Shown piece by piece: positions 42,754-53,944 of a stretch of DNA of 64,000 bases. The DNA is from Aphrocallistes beatrix. Taxonomy: Eukaryota > Porifera > Hexactinellida > Sceptrulophora > Aphrocallistidae. The translations under genes and the position numbers were made by a program. The DNA is taken from NCBI GenBank assembly GCA_963281255.1, contig OY725504.1, positions 3,472,001-3,536,000 on the forward strand. Reading direction: 5' to 3'. Each line of letters begins with the position of its first letter. The first letter of the stretch is position 1. The notes below the pieces were generated by a model, which made no database searches, was not told where the DNA came from, and was given only the letters and a program-made list of their open reading frames with translations.

Positions 42754-43224
42754 TCATTTTTCTGAGTAATCTCCAGCGAATGTAATTGTCCAGTCCTTTG
42801 CGTTGGATTGGTATGCTTTCTTGTCTTGCAGATACAAATCTGAGAATTCCTGCACTAAAGGGCTGTGTGGATTGCATTCTATCAGAACAAAGTAAACTTC
42901 TAGGAGCAACTGAGACACGCTGGTTTCTGAACGCCAATTCTCCAACAAATCAGTGCACACTCTACCCTTACTATTAATATTGCAGTGGTAGATCTTAGTA
43001 TTGAATTGTATGTAAGGAGGGGCGATAGGGTAGTTGCTAGGAAATTTAATGGTGAGATAGAAGGTACCTCCTTGGTAGGGCGTGTTCGGAGGGCCCTTAA
43101 GCCTAGCGTTCCAGTGAGATAGGTTTTTTGCTGAGAAGGGGCACGCCAAGATGTTGGAGAGGGGATTAGAATGAAGCTCTTTGAACTCACGGAGCAAACG
43201 GTGCTGGGATGACAGACCCAACAT
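42754..43224 (-). CDS. ubiquitin-conjugating (UBC-fold) E2 enzyme, atypical HCN motif
   Basis: This intronless gene encodes 156 residues covering a full UBC fold. Helix 1 (LLREFKELHSNPL) is followed by WNARLKGPPNTPYQGGTF, FPSNYPIAPPYIQF and TKIYHCNINSKGRVC. The catalytic cysteine is C90, in GRVCTDLL. The usual HPN motif reads HCN (residues 80-82); the oxyanion Asn82 is retained but Pro is replaced by Cys. The closest general resemblance is to the UBE2D/UBE2E class, though the chain is clearly diverged (for example TDLL instead of LDIL after the active Cys). It is probably active as an E2, but I cannot name its E3 partners. Absence of introns and divergence suggest an old retrocopy-derived paralogue; this is inference. 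Confidence 0.85.
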   Translation of the reverse strand: MLGLSSQHRLLREFKELHSNPLSNILACPFSAKNLSHWNARLKGPPNTPYQGGTFYLTIKFPSNYPIAPPYIQFNTKIYHCNINSKGRVCTDLLENWRSETSVSQLLLEVYFVLIECNPHSPLVQEFSDLYLQDKKAYQSNAKDWTITFAGDYSEK

Positions 43225-43331
43225 GGTTAAATTCTGCTGAGCGTAATTAAGTAGTAATACGATAGTCAGGCGCAGTAGTTACTTGTTGAAGAGATACAAA
43301 ATGGATATTCTTAACTAAACGTTTAGTAATT

Positions 43332-46300
43332 ATGAAGATTGTAAATAGAGTAATTACGCTCATCACAGTTTGTGTGCTAACGTGTAATGGAGGCAATGGG
43401 GCTGACGGGGAAGTTACACTCGGACAAAAGGCAAGAGTGGTGGTGTATGTGGATGAAGAGATGAGGCCATCACTGCAGAAATTAGCATTAGGTAATGGAT
43501 TTGATTACTTGGGTAGAGTGAAAAATCCAGATCCGATGTGGGACGGATACTACGTGTTAGAAGGGAAGGCTATAGATGCCGAGATGGAAGGGTTGAAATC
43601 GATTGGAATTGAGCATGTTATGATGGAGAAGATGGTAAAATTACACTAATTCATTTAGCATTTTATAAGGTGTTAAAATCGTTCTAATGTTATTATTAAG
43701 GAAATGAGAACTAAACGGAGTTTGACAGAGCCAAGAGATCCTCTATGGACGCAGCAATGGAACCTGAGACCTCGAGTGGATAAGTACTACCTACGAGAGT
43801 TTGAGAATATGAACCAGCTGCCCGCATGGGGCAGGGGGTACACGGGAGAGGGGGTGGTAGTAGGTATCGTGGATGAAGGTGTTGATTACACTATCCCAGA
43901 ACTAGCAATTAAATACTTCTCAAATTACAGCTTTAATTATTTTGGTAAGTGAAACCGTGTAATATAATGGCACTAATTATTAAATATTAGAACTTGAACG
44001 TACGTAGACAATGACTCGAATCCTTTCCCGAATAACTCTGGGAATCATGGCACAAGTTGTGCAGGGTTAGCAGCAGCAGCGAGCGACACGATGTGTGGAA
44101 TTGGAATGGCACCTGATGCTAACCTAGCGGCCATAAAGATATTCAAAGATGGAGATAGCAACGTCTTCACAACAGATCTGACTGAAGCAATGGCTCTATC
44201 ACATGAGCTTCAGCACATTAGCATTTTCTCGAATAGTTGGGGTCCTGCAGATACGGGTTATACCCTAGGAAAACCAGGGATTCTGACAAGAAAGGCTATA
44301 GAAGCGGGTTTGGAACAAGGAAGAGGAGGGAAAGGGTCTATTTATGTGTGGGCGGCTGGGAATGGGAGAGTGGAAGGGGATAATTGTGGAAGTGATGGGT
44401 ACATACAGCTAGTCGGTAAGTTCATTGAAGTATCACCCGTATTGCAGCCCCTTGATAACACGTGATTCAATTATAAGGTACAATCACTGTGACATCACTA
44501 GCTGCCGATGGCAGAGCCGCAGAGGAGGCAGAAGGCTGTGGAGCCGTGTTGATAACAGCATACAGCAGCGGAGTGTCATATCATCCATGGCTGATTACAT
44601 CTCCCGGAAGCCTAGGCGGAGAATGCAATACAAGATTCGGTGAAACCTCAGCAGCTACAGCTGCTATTAGCGGTGCTATAGCATTGATATTAGAGGTGAG
44701 GAATTAGCATAACAAGTATTTCGATGCCATCTTTACATTATTTCTTAGGCTAACCCTAGTATGGGCTGGAGAGATGTGCAGCATGTGCTAGTCAACACAG
44801 CCAGAAAGGCAGACCCATCGCATAGTGGATGGAAGCGGAACGCAGCTGGATATTGGTTTAATGAACAGTTCGGATTCGGACTTGTCGACACTTTTGCAGC
44901 GGTCAGCAGAGCTAGAGTGTGGGAGAACGTGGGAGAGTGGATAAGATGTACACATGCTGGAACGGTGGAGAGAACGATAACAAACACCGACGAAATTACG
45001 CTGATTAGGTACAGCTATAATTCAAGCTATTGTTTGAACGGTAGCATCAGTTACTTGGAGCATGTAGGTGAGTTCAAACATTAAATTTTGAGAAGAATCG
45101 TCGTTATATCTCCATACTAAATCTATTAGCTGTCAAGCTCGAGAGATTCACAAGTGCTAACAGGAGAGGCGGCTGGAGGATATCATTGATATCACCTGCA
45201 GAAACAGAATCTGTATTGCTCTATGAACGACCTTCAGACTACAGTAATACAGACTTTCAGAATTGGACGCTGTCCAGCTGTAACTTCTGGGGAGAGAATC
45301 CTGAAGGGGAGTGGACCTTAAAGCTAGAACACGTCGATATGATGGTTGACAGCAGTATCATTGAAGTGAAGTTTGTCTACTATGGAACAGCGACTCCTCC
45401 TTCCAAGAGGAATTCTGTTAGTGGAGATTGCGGGGGACAGTGTGCTGGGAAATGCACAGCAGAGTCAAATGAGTGCGATAAGTGTGCTAAGTATTACAAA
45501 GAGGCTACAGGGTCTTGTACCGATACATGTCGCGATGAAGGGGAGATAGCAGAACTGGAGTTGAAGAATTGTAGAAAATTTAGGGACATGGAACACCCGG
45601 AAGTGTACCTGAAAAAAGGTGTGAAAAATGGGAATGTTTATACGAGGTATAACGGCAGAGACCTCCTGCTATGCACTCCTTTAATTCTCCAGAATTTCGC
45701 AGATAGAATTTGTGAAACAATGGATTATTCGAAAGCAGAATCGATCCGCAACACAAGCGGATCTATCAATAACTCTAGTTTTTCTGCAACAGCGATTAAT
45801 TGCGATGAATTAACGTGGGAAACTCCTCCATATCAATGCTTAGGTAGCATTAGTGAGGTTAAAGTGTGTGACTCCTATGTATGGGAGATAAAGTGTACTG
45901 AGTATTTTCATAACTGTACATACCCTGAAGAGCAGATACCAAACGGGAGGTATATCACTGAAAGAGGAGAAGCCTTGTTACAAGATAAGGTGTTAAGAAA
46001 TGGGAGCAAGTTATTCATCAGCTGTAATAAGGGATATGTGACAGAAGGAGACATATTCCTACCATGTGTTGACGGCCAGTGGGACAGCGAATCCAGGTGT
46101 CGGCTGGCAGAATATCAGGATATCTACTTAGATAGACAAGTGTCTGCTCTTTCTTATGGGCTACTGACTTACTATGAATTGAATGCGATGGGGTCTTTAG
46201 AAGAATATTCAGTTTGTTATGATGACAGATACAGCATGTGGGACGAGAAGAATGGACAGGTAGCGTGCAGACAATTGGGGTACACTGGATTTGAAGCTGT

Positions 46301-46568
46301 GATGGGTGTAGCTACTAGAAAGTGGAGGAAATACCTAACAATTTCCTTCGAATGCGACGGGAGAGAATCTCAACTCAGCGAATGCGGCTATTTAGAGAAT
46401 AAGTTGGTTAGGTGCAGTCGACGAGTCTCAATAAAGTGCAGTGACGTCATGAGAATGGGACAAGTGGACCCAACGAGTAATGGGAACTTCAACACTCTTA
46501 GCTCCATTCTACATTTGTATATTCTGTTGATTTTAATGTACTTGAGCGGGAACATTTTTAAGCATTAG
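43332..46568 (+). CDS. furin/kexin-like proprotein convertase with Sushi and SRCR domains
   Basis: Six exons (43332-43634, 43701-43944, 44008-44415, 44478-44695, 44749-45067, 45130-46568) give 976 residues in phase. Order: signal peptide (residues 1 to about 24), inhibitory prodomain, autocleavage-type site RTKR at the start of exon 2, and an S8B subtilisin domain. Its residues are Asp in GIVDEGVD, His in NHGTSCAG, oxyanion Asn in WAAGNG and Ser in GETSAATA. A P domain follows (about WRISLISPAE to VKFVYYGTA), then a Cys-rich furin-type repeat (CGGQCAGKC, CDKC), a Sushi/CCP-like module (CTYPEEQIPNGRY to CRLAE), an SRCR domain (VACRQLGYTGFEAV, SECGY) and a C-terminal hydrophobic segment that may be a GPI signal or membrane anchor. 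All catalytic residues are present, so it should cleave precursors at basic sites in the secretory pathway. The Sushi-SRCR tail is not part of any vertebrate PCSK known to me. Confidence 0.9.
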
Positions 46569-46653
46569 CGCATACCACAATATTGTGTTAATTCAGATAT
46601 TATTGCTAGCTTATGTACACACACATGGAAAGAGTTAAAACACATCAAACAAA

Positions 46654-49600
46654 CTAGATTCTGTGCTGGCCCGCAGCCTCGAAACGAGTATGAGACTCAT
46701 TCAGTTCTACGATAATCAGCCTCCCTAGGTTCTGATGGGGCGAGTCAATGTGCTTGTCAGGATGGAAGGCTAGCGAAGCTTTTAAGTAAGCCTTTTTCAC
46801 TTGATGCGGCTCCATTAACTCGTGCATGCCCATTGGTTTCCAACGCACTCCCTCCCAGGCCATCTCGTGTATGGAGGAGAGTAGCGCTCGAATGTTTCCC
46901 CGTTTCAATTTGGACCATTCCATGACACGCACCTTATCTGGGTCGCCGATAACCTCCACCAAGTTAGCTCTGTTCATCTCATTGAGCGTGTGCGATTCAT
47001 CTTTGTGCTGAGGAAACCCGCTATCCATCAGAATATCCCCGAAAGGGTCCGATTTCTTTTCGGGTGCTTGTGGCTGGCTGGTTGAAGCTGACAAGTAATT
47101 TGCTTTCGGTACGTTATTAGTTGGGGTGGGGACCCTCTTAACCTGCGGTTCGTTAGTGGGAGATTTAGCATACTTATTCTCAAAGAGGCTACCTTGTGGA
47201 CTCTTCGAAGAGAGAGAGTCCATATCGAAAAGATCCCAAGGGTCTTCTGATTTAGTAGGTTTCGGTTCTTTTCCATTGGGCGCCATTACTGGGTCTGAGT
47301 GCGTATTGGGATAGTTAGAACTCAGAAGGTCGACAGCAGGTGGCTGGGGAGAGGATGAGATGGTTAGGAGCTCTCCCAAGTCCCCAGTAGGGGGTTGGGT
47401 GATTATGAGGTCGGAGAGCCCCGATATAAGCGGTTCTGGGGGAGGAGGGGTCGTCTGATCAGATGGGGAGTGTCCTGTCTGGATTGGGGAGTGGGAGAGA
47501 GTAGGATTAGGCGGGGGACCTGCATCTGTCGATATAAGCTGCTCATCCTGTGATTGAGAGTTGAAGTCTTCTCCAATGAGGGAATAAGAAGTGCTAGTAC
47601 TATTCTCCGGCATATCGTTATGGGCCTGATGCTCTTCACTCGAACTAGAAGAGCTGCTACTACTACTGCTGCTGCTACTACTGCTGGAGCTGCTAGGCCT
47701 ATCCATGGTGTCTTTGAACTTGGGTCTACGGGGGATGATGGGTGGATCCTCAGGTTGGCGAGGGGGTAAGGTAGGGGGTTGAGTCCCTGGTTCCTCTGGG
47801 CTAATCGCGATGAGCGAGACGTCTTTTTCAGGGTGTGGTGCGGCGGGTCTTGGTGGAGGAGGGGCTTGCGAGTGTTGGAAGTAAGGATTGGCTAGGGTAG
47901 AGGAAGGATCGAACTTTGTACTTTTCATCTCGTAGAGCTGTCGTAGAGATTCGCATTCTTCCATGCTCGAGCAACAAGAGGGAGGAGAGGAGACGTTGGG
48001 TAGGACGTTCTCGATCGGACAGATGAACTCTCGCGAGTCCGAAAGCTCGTAAGTGAGCTGTAGCGTGAGGTCATGCGGTCTCACACTGCTCGAGTGGTTC
48101 ACGTCGAGGTCTTTGAGAAGGAACTTCAAGATGCCGGACTCCTGAGCGATATACCCCGAGTAGATCTGTAGCGTGCAGACAAGCGTCCTGGCACTAGTGG
48201 TGACAGCTGCCGCCTTGCTACTCGGACTGTGTATCCGTACCTGGACGTCAGACTCCACCTCTACGTCAGGTGTGAACTCGACCGAGTTCTCAGCTGCTAG
48301 CACCAGCCCCCCTTCCCCCTGACTCGAGTAGACGACCCCGTCCCTACACAGCACCTCCACCACAATCTCAGTGTCTTCCTTGAACTTGCAGGGACACACT
48401 CTCACGCCGGAGATGCAGACTCTCTTCCTGTGTGGTCTGGCCCCCTCAGGGTCCCGCACTAGGCGGGTGAGGTAGCTGTAGTAGCGCTTGAGGCTGGGGA
48501 TGATGAGGAACCTGTTCGGCTCCGGGAGCTGCTCTGTGAGGTAGGTGCCCACAGCGCGGAGGCTAGAGAACAGCCCGGTGTAGAGGAGGTAGGCTATGCT
48601 GAGGTAGATGGCTGACGTGAGGTCAGGGAGGTCTTGGAGGAGGACGACGTTGTTAGGATCTGCTCGGAGCCACGCGTCCAGCTGCTTGCACATGTCCAGC
48701 ATCTTCAGGAAGTCGGGTGTGGGCCTAGCGCGCGGCCAGACCAGGTCTGCGACTCTCCCATTGAAGAAGGACACGTCATAGGCTACGCCTGATAGGTTGA
48801 AAATGAGGTAGCACTCGTCGTGCTCTCTCTCCAGCAACTCTCTCATAGCGAGGGCGTTCCTCTCGTCCGGTACCACAGTCACGAGCAGTCGGGTGGTCAG
48901 GTGCATGAGGGGGAGGGGGGACGCTCTCAGTAGGTTTGCACTGTCCTTGATGTTCTTTATCAAACTGTCCGCACCAACTTTCACACGACCTAAAACACTG
49001 CACTTAAAACACCATCAAATGGACATAGAGTAGTAGCGTGGTGTTACCTATGAATGCATTGATTCCGGAGTAGTAGTTAGGAGAACTCTCGCGTCGTATC
49101 TCAGAATGTTTCTCATGGGGGATCGATGTGGGCTCAGGGGAGGGGACACGGGGTGTGTGTGTGATGATCCGTGGCACCTTGTCCAGTGCGTCCAGATCAA
49201 ACTGTATCTGTGAAGAGTAGTGGTAGAGACTGGCTATCACTCCGTCAGCGGAGGGTCTCTCCTCGGGGACTGTCTTGATGAGGGAGCGGATGAGGGACTG
49301 GAAGAGCAGCGGATCTTTGTTGTGTGCGTCTTGCTGAGGAAAGAAGTACTGCGCACTGAGGATTGGGAGTGTGCTGCCCTCTTGGAAAGGGTGTCGCAGG
49401 AAACACATGTGGTAGAGGAGACAACCTAGCGCCCATATGTCCGCTCGGATGTCTATCGGCTGGTTGGAGTAGAGGTCCAGCATCTCAGGTGCGCGGTACA
49501 TGGGCGTGGTGTACCTGGCCAGCTCCTCTTGCAAGAGCCCGCGCTGTGTCGGCGTCCAGTTGGTATCAGGATGGTGGCTCTCAGTGGTGGCAGACCCGAA

Positions 49601-50167
49601 ATCGCAGAGTCTGATGTTCTCCCCAGAGTCCAGCAACAGGTTCTCAGCCTTCAGGTCACGGTGAATGATGGGGGGCGACTGGGAGTGGAGGTGTGAGAGA
49701 GCGAGCACCGTCTGGTAGAAGAACTTGAAGATGTGAGGGAGGGAGAGGTAAGTGTTTGTGCCAGGCAGGGGGAGGATAGCGGAAATGTTCCCGTAAGGAC
49801 ACAGCTCTGTCTGAATGAGGTACACCATTGCGGCCTCTGACAGTTTCTGTGTGACGGCGGTGATGAAGGGAAGAATGTTCGGATGTCCAGTCAGAGACTG
49901 GTGCAGCTTCAACTCGCGCTTTATGTCGCCCATCTGCTCCCTTGTGGTTATGATCCTCTTGATGGCGGATTCACGTCCACTCCTGGTGTCCTGAGCGAGA
50001 TAGATGATCCCATACCCGCCTGTGTCTAGGATCCGCTTCACTTTAAGATTCTGATCCTCGGCCTGGCCGTCCAATGGGATCTGTAGCGTGGTGCCCACGA
50101 TGTCCTGAGGGGAGCCTCCTCCTCCTGACGCCATGTTGTAAAAAACATTTTTGAGCCTCTCCACCAT
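46654..50167 (-). CDS. GAK: GAK, cyclin-G-associated kinase / auxilin
   Basis: Two exons (50167-49048, 48989-46654) give 1151 residues. GAK uncoats clathrin vesicles with HSC70 and phosphorylates AP adaptor subunits. The N-terminal NAK-family kinase is complete: GGYGIIYLAQ, ESAIKRI lysine, IIHRDLKAENLLL, DFG in LCDFGSAT and YRAPEML. Next come a PTEN-like phosphatase fold without an active-site signature, and a C2 domain. A long Pro/Ser-rich linker follows with adaptor-binding DPW and DPF motifs (EDPWDLFDMD, SDPFGDIL), then a C-terminal J domain with HPD in LAFHPDKH. A run of about 20 serines (near 47640-47700) lies in the linker. The alternative start at MASGGGGSPQ, 11 codons in, is equally plausible. 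Confidence 0.95.
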
Positions 50168-50324
50168 ATCTAAGCTAATTCAGCAAGAATTACCGTTAAA
50201 CTCTGATTTACTTATCAACTATTTGTTAGGAGATTTTGCTATTAGGGGTTTCTCTGCTTTCATTTAAGAGACCAGTATAAACACACAATGAAAAACCTAT
50301 TTACAACTTGAGCTCTCATCTCAG

Positions 50325-51416
50325 CTAGGATAACAGTCTGCTTTCTTCTCCACTTTCTCTTTCTGAGTCGTTGTCTGGAGAATTCTCTACACACACAGCT
50401 AAGTCCTGTGGAGAGGAACGGATGTTATTCGCAATGGGCGCAGAGGGGTTTTCTTCGCTGTCATTAGTCGGGAGGTTTCTACTGTCTATGAACAGACTGT
50501 TCCCTTCTACATCTAAGGAAGGGGTGAGCTCGAACTCATACCCGTTTCCAGGACGGTTATCCGTTGGGATTAAACCGAGAAGTATGTTCGCCCCGAATAC
50601 TAACTCTAAGTTCCGCCTATAACCAAGATGGAAGGCGTCCTTGCACCTTCTGCCCTGGACAAGAGGGGGGTGCGCGCTCTCCATGGTGCTGGAGTTGCGG
50701 GATGCGAGGTAGATGTGGAAGAAGCCGAGCATAGCTGTGGAGAAAGAGAAGGCGATGCAGAGGAACACAATCACGAGCACGTTGTACTTCTGATAGTTGG
50801 AGTTGAGTGGCGTCTGTAGGAAGATCAGGAGGCAGTAGGGACCAGCTGAGAGTGCGACGAAAACGCAGATCAGAAATGCGTAATTCACGAACAGAACGAA
50901 GTATTTGTAATTGGAGTAGGCGCAGCAGTTGTTGATCCAGGGGCAGTGGTGGTCCATCTTTAGGATGCAGCGATTGCAAGCGGAGCAATGGTGAGCTCTG
51001 TCCGGTTTTATCAGCTCGCATTTCTGGCAGTACCGGATGTCTCCGGTGGGGGTCTTCTGGTGGAGAATGAGCTGCTCCCTCCTCGCGTGTTCCTCCAGTC
51101 CGTGCTGGAGCGTTATCTCGCTGTCGCTGGGATGTCTGTAGTGGTATTTCTGGGGGACGAGAGCTTGGCGAGTGAACACAGCTCTGAAGAAAGTACTCGC
51201 GTAGAGAAGCAAGAGAATGTGCACAGTCAGCAGGTAGAATATCCGCTGGATATCGTTCTCAACCAGCTGAATGCAGACTACGATGACGTAGGCGTAATAT
51301 CCATATAAGGTCATGAGGGTGATCATCACAATAGGCGTCCAGCAAACTAGCCAGAACAGATACCTCACGCATCTAAACCTCCTCGGATCATCTTTCTCCC
51401 AAATGTGAGAGTTCAT
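50325..51416 (-). CDS. DHHC palmitoyltransferase, ZDHHC2/15/20-like
   Basis: Single exon, 363 residues from the ATG at 51416 (MNSHIWEKDDPRRF). The cysteine-rich DHHC domain is complete: CQKCELIKPDRAHHCSAC, then CNRCILKMDHHCPWINNCC, with the DHHC catalytic cysteine and the NYKYFVLF segment. There are two membrane helices before it and two after. The C-terminal tail is acidic and Ser-rich. Such enzymes attach palmitate to cysteines of cytosolic protein faces on Golgi and plasma membranes. The frame stays open upstream to 51508, overlapping the NSUN2 stop region in another frame. Either the gene starts at an earlier in-frame ATG, or the TTTGAATTAG at about 51439 is a splice acceptor. Only 79 bp separate this ATG from the NSUN2 stop. 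Confidence 0.9.
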   Translation of the reverse strand: MNSHIWEKDDPRRFRCVRYLFWLVCWTPIVMITLMTLYGYYAYVIVVCIQLVENDIQRIFYLLTVHILLLLYASTFFRAVFTRQALVPQKYHYRHPSDSEITLQHGLEEHARREQLILHQKTPTGDIRYCQKCELIKPDRAHHCSACNRCILKMDHHCPWINNCCAYSNYKYFVLFVNYAFLICVFVALSAGPYCLLIFLQTPLNSNYQKYNVLVIVFLCIAFSFSTAMLGFFHIYLASRNSSTMESAHPPLVQGRRCKDAFHLGYRRNLELVFGANILLGLIPTDNRPGNGYEFELTPSLDVEGNSLFIDSRNLPTNDSEENPSAPIANNIRSSPQDLAVCVENSPDNDSERESGEESRLLS

Positions 51417-51495
51417 GCCACTCTCTGCTATATCTAATTCAAATAGAAGTAACGTTAATAAGTTAGGAAAATAAAGTGACATGTTTAACCTTATT

Positions 51496-53769
51496 TTAAT
51501 CTGATTCATCAAGTAAAGTGTCAGGTAAATCGCTAACTACTAATGGGTCTGCAGAGGGTGAGGGGGGATCAGGGGTAGGATCTTTCTCTGCATGGATGGC
51601 TTGAGACCTGTGCATTCGAGTTATTTTCTTCTCTTCCAGGCTGGCATCCGACTCCAGCTCCATCCCCAGCATCACGAGGTAGTGCTGCTTCTCTTCCTTA
51701 CTCACAAACACGCGAACCGACCAGTTGGCCCTCCACCCAGAAAATATCAGAGTGGAGGTCACGAAACTTTTATACTTTTTGTCTACATTCTTCTCTGTCT
51801 TACTCACGCTAGATTCCGCAGAATCGGCGGCAGGATGGTAGATGAACACCAAGGGACCGATGGGTAGCGGAGTGATATTCTTCAGGCTCTGATCAGATAG
51901 GTCATTCATGCTTATGGATTCGTTGTCTAGAAGCTTGATGATGTCACTCTCAGAGATATGCACCTTCCTCTCGGAAATGAAGCGGACAAGCAGGTTGCAC
52001 CCCTCTTGCGTGATCCTCAGTCGAGACGGAGATCCCGGGGACTGGTCAGACCTGGAAAAAGCGCGTAGACCTGTGTTTATAATCTTGACGGCATGTTTGT
52101 CCTGGTTAGCTGCCAGTAAGCGGGAAATGAGCGGGGTGGTGATGTAGATGTTGTTCTTGGCTTTCCCTTCTGACCTGGTGAAGCAGTTCTCCCATGGGAA
52201 GTCTGGGGGCAGGCCGTAGAGGGAGGATACCTCGGCGATAGGGGGATCGGATCTGTCTATCAAAATAAACGGATCCTCTTTGAAACCTTTGAAGCCAGAT
52301 GAAGGTGTGAACTTCCCGAATATCTGGAAAGGGCGGTTTTCAACTTTATACCCATTTCCTTCTTCAGATTTGGCGTCAGTTTCTTTGCTATCTTTATCCA
52401 CTTCAGCAGCTGGATCGCGGCTTTTGACAGATTTCGCCTTATCCTTCATCCACGGCAGAGCCGCTACCTTGTGAATAACCGCGACGAAGAACCCGCCCGT
52501 GTTCTGATGGTGCGGGTACACTCGGAGACACCTCTCCAGACAGAAGTGAGCTGCTGCGCCAGGAGGGGGAGGGAAGAAACTGGAGAACACACCGCCTTTC
52601 TTGTCACCTCCACTGTCCTCCTCCACCCACACACCCTCGTTGTCCATCACCTTCCAGTTGGAGAGGCCCGGGCGTTTGTCCAGACCCACCAGGGAGCTGC
52701 TCACATCCACCAGCTGGAGTGCTCCTTCTGACAGCTTCAAGAGGGTGTGAATGACCGCCTCGTCTTCAATCGGGTTCATCGAGCAGGTGGAGTAGACCAG
52801 CCTGCCCCCCTCCACCAGCAGCTCCGCCCCCCTCACCGCCAAGCGGAGCTGAAGCCGATGCAGCCCATTCCCGCGAAAGGGCGCCCATTTCCGCCACACC
52901 AAGGGGTTCTTGCGGATGGTTCCGTCCCCGGAGCAGGGCACGTCGCAGAGAACTCGGTCGTACAGGACGTGGGACCCGGTCTTGCGGTCCTCCTCTGAGA
53001 GGAAGAGGTTGGGGAAGACGGTACCGTCGTGATTAGTGACGAGAACGTTCGCACTCTTCATGCGCTTGGCCTGGTGCACCAGCAGATAGCTGCGCTTGTT
53101 GTCACTATCGTTAGCGACTACGAGGCCCGGAGGGAACGGCGTCCGTAGCTCGGGGGGAAGGTCGCAGTGGGATTGGTGCAGCGCTTCTATGATCTGCGCC
53201 GTTTTGGACCCAGGGGCTGCGCACATGTCGAGAACCTTGTGGTGCGCCTGTATGTCCAGGAAGAGGGGAGGGATCATGCTCACTGCCTCCTGGCGGCAGA
53301 TGTGTCCGATCTCCGTCTCTCTCATCAGAAACGCGTGGTAGCCCGCCAGCACGGGGTCATTCCTGATGTCCTTCTTGGTGATGTCCACGTGCCAGGCCAG
53401 GCCGTGCGGGTACCAGGGGATGGGGGCGGGAGGGGTGATGGGCTCCTTCTTGATGGAGAATTTGGGGAAATTGCGGATGTATCGCTGGGTTAGGCATTCC
53501 AGAAGGTCGCTGGAGACACGGCTGTTGCTGGTGAGCCTGAAAGTGGCAGGGAGCGGCTCTCTAACTGTGGTCATGAAGTGCTCCCATTCTGTGTGTGAGA
53601 TTATGCCTTGTTTGGTGTAGAATTCTTCGAACGATTTGTTCTCCTTCTCAATGACTTCGTAGTCCACGCGAGGTTGCTTTGTCCGCTCTCTCTTGCGCTT
53701 TTTACCGCGCTTGGGCTTGCTTTCAGAATCGATTTCTATCCTATGTTTAGCAGCCATGCTGAAAGACAT
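51496..53769 (-). CDS. NSUN2: NSUN2, tRNA/mRNA cytosine-5 methyltransferase
   Basis: This intronless gene encodes about 757 residues, close to 767 in human NSUN2. The Rossmann methyltransferase core shows the SAM-binding LDMCAAPGSKTAQ, the motif-IV CDVPCSGDGTIRKN, and the motif-VI catalytic cysteine VYSTCSMNPIEDEAV. The family-specific N-terminal segment is present too (FEEFYTKQGI, PWYPHGLAWH). A basic N-terminal run (KRGKKRKRERTK) is a likely nuclear/nucleolar signal. The enzyme methylates tRNAs at C34 and C48-50 and some mRNAs. An in-frame ATG at 53757 (MAAKHR) is a good alternative start. The DHHC gene follows 79 bp downstream in the same orientation. Confidence 0.95.
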   Translation of the reverse strand: MSFSMAAKHRIEIDSESKPKRGKKRKRERTKQPRVDYEVIEKENKSFEEFYTKQGIISHTEWEHFMTTVREPLPATFRLTSNSRVSSDLLECLTQRYIRNFPKFSIKKEPITPPAPIPWYPHGLAWHVDITKKDIRNDPVLAGYHAFLMRETEIGHICRQEAVSMIPPLFLDIQAHHKVLDMCAAPGSKTAQIIEALHQSHCDLPPELRTPFPPGLVVANDSDNKRSYLLVHQAKRMKSANVLVTNHDGTVFPNLFLSEEDRKTGSHVLYDRVLCDVPCSGDGTIRKNPLVWRKWAPFRGNGLHRLQLRLAVRGAELLVEGGRLVYSTCSMNPIEDEAVIHTLLKLSEGALQLVDVSSSLVGLDKRPGLSNWKVMDNEGVWVEEDSGGDKKGGVFSSFFPPPPGAAAHFCLERCLRVYPHHQNTGGFFVAVIHKVAALPWMKDKAKSVKSRDPAAEVDKDSKETDAKSEEGNGYKVENRPFQIFGKFTPSSGFKGFKEDPFILIDRSDPPIAEVSSLYGLPPDFPWENCFTRSEGKAKNNIYITTPLISRLLAANQDKHAVKIINTGLRAFSRSDQSPGSPSRLRITQEGCNLLVRFISERKVHISESDIIKLLDNESISMNDLSDQSLKNITPLPIGPLVFIYHPAADSAESSVSKTEKNVDKKYKSFVTSTLIFSGWRANWSVRVFVSKEEKQHYLVMLGMELESDASLEEKKITRMHRSQAIHAEKDPTPDPPSPSADPLVVSDLPDTLLDESD

Positions 53770-53944
53770 TATTTCAAGACTCGGATTCAAGTGAGTTAAA
53801 AGTTAACAAATACAGATAAGAAAGTCCCATTCTAGTACTAGGAATCATAATTATAATTGGAATTGGATGCATGGAAATGTCATTCGTAGCTTGGAAGGAT
53901 GGAATCAGTTATGTCATGCAATACAGCACAGTAGGAACTCACAG

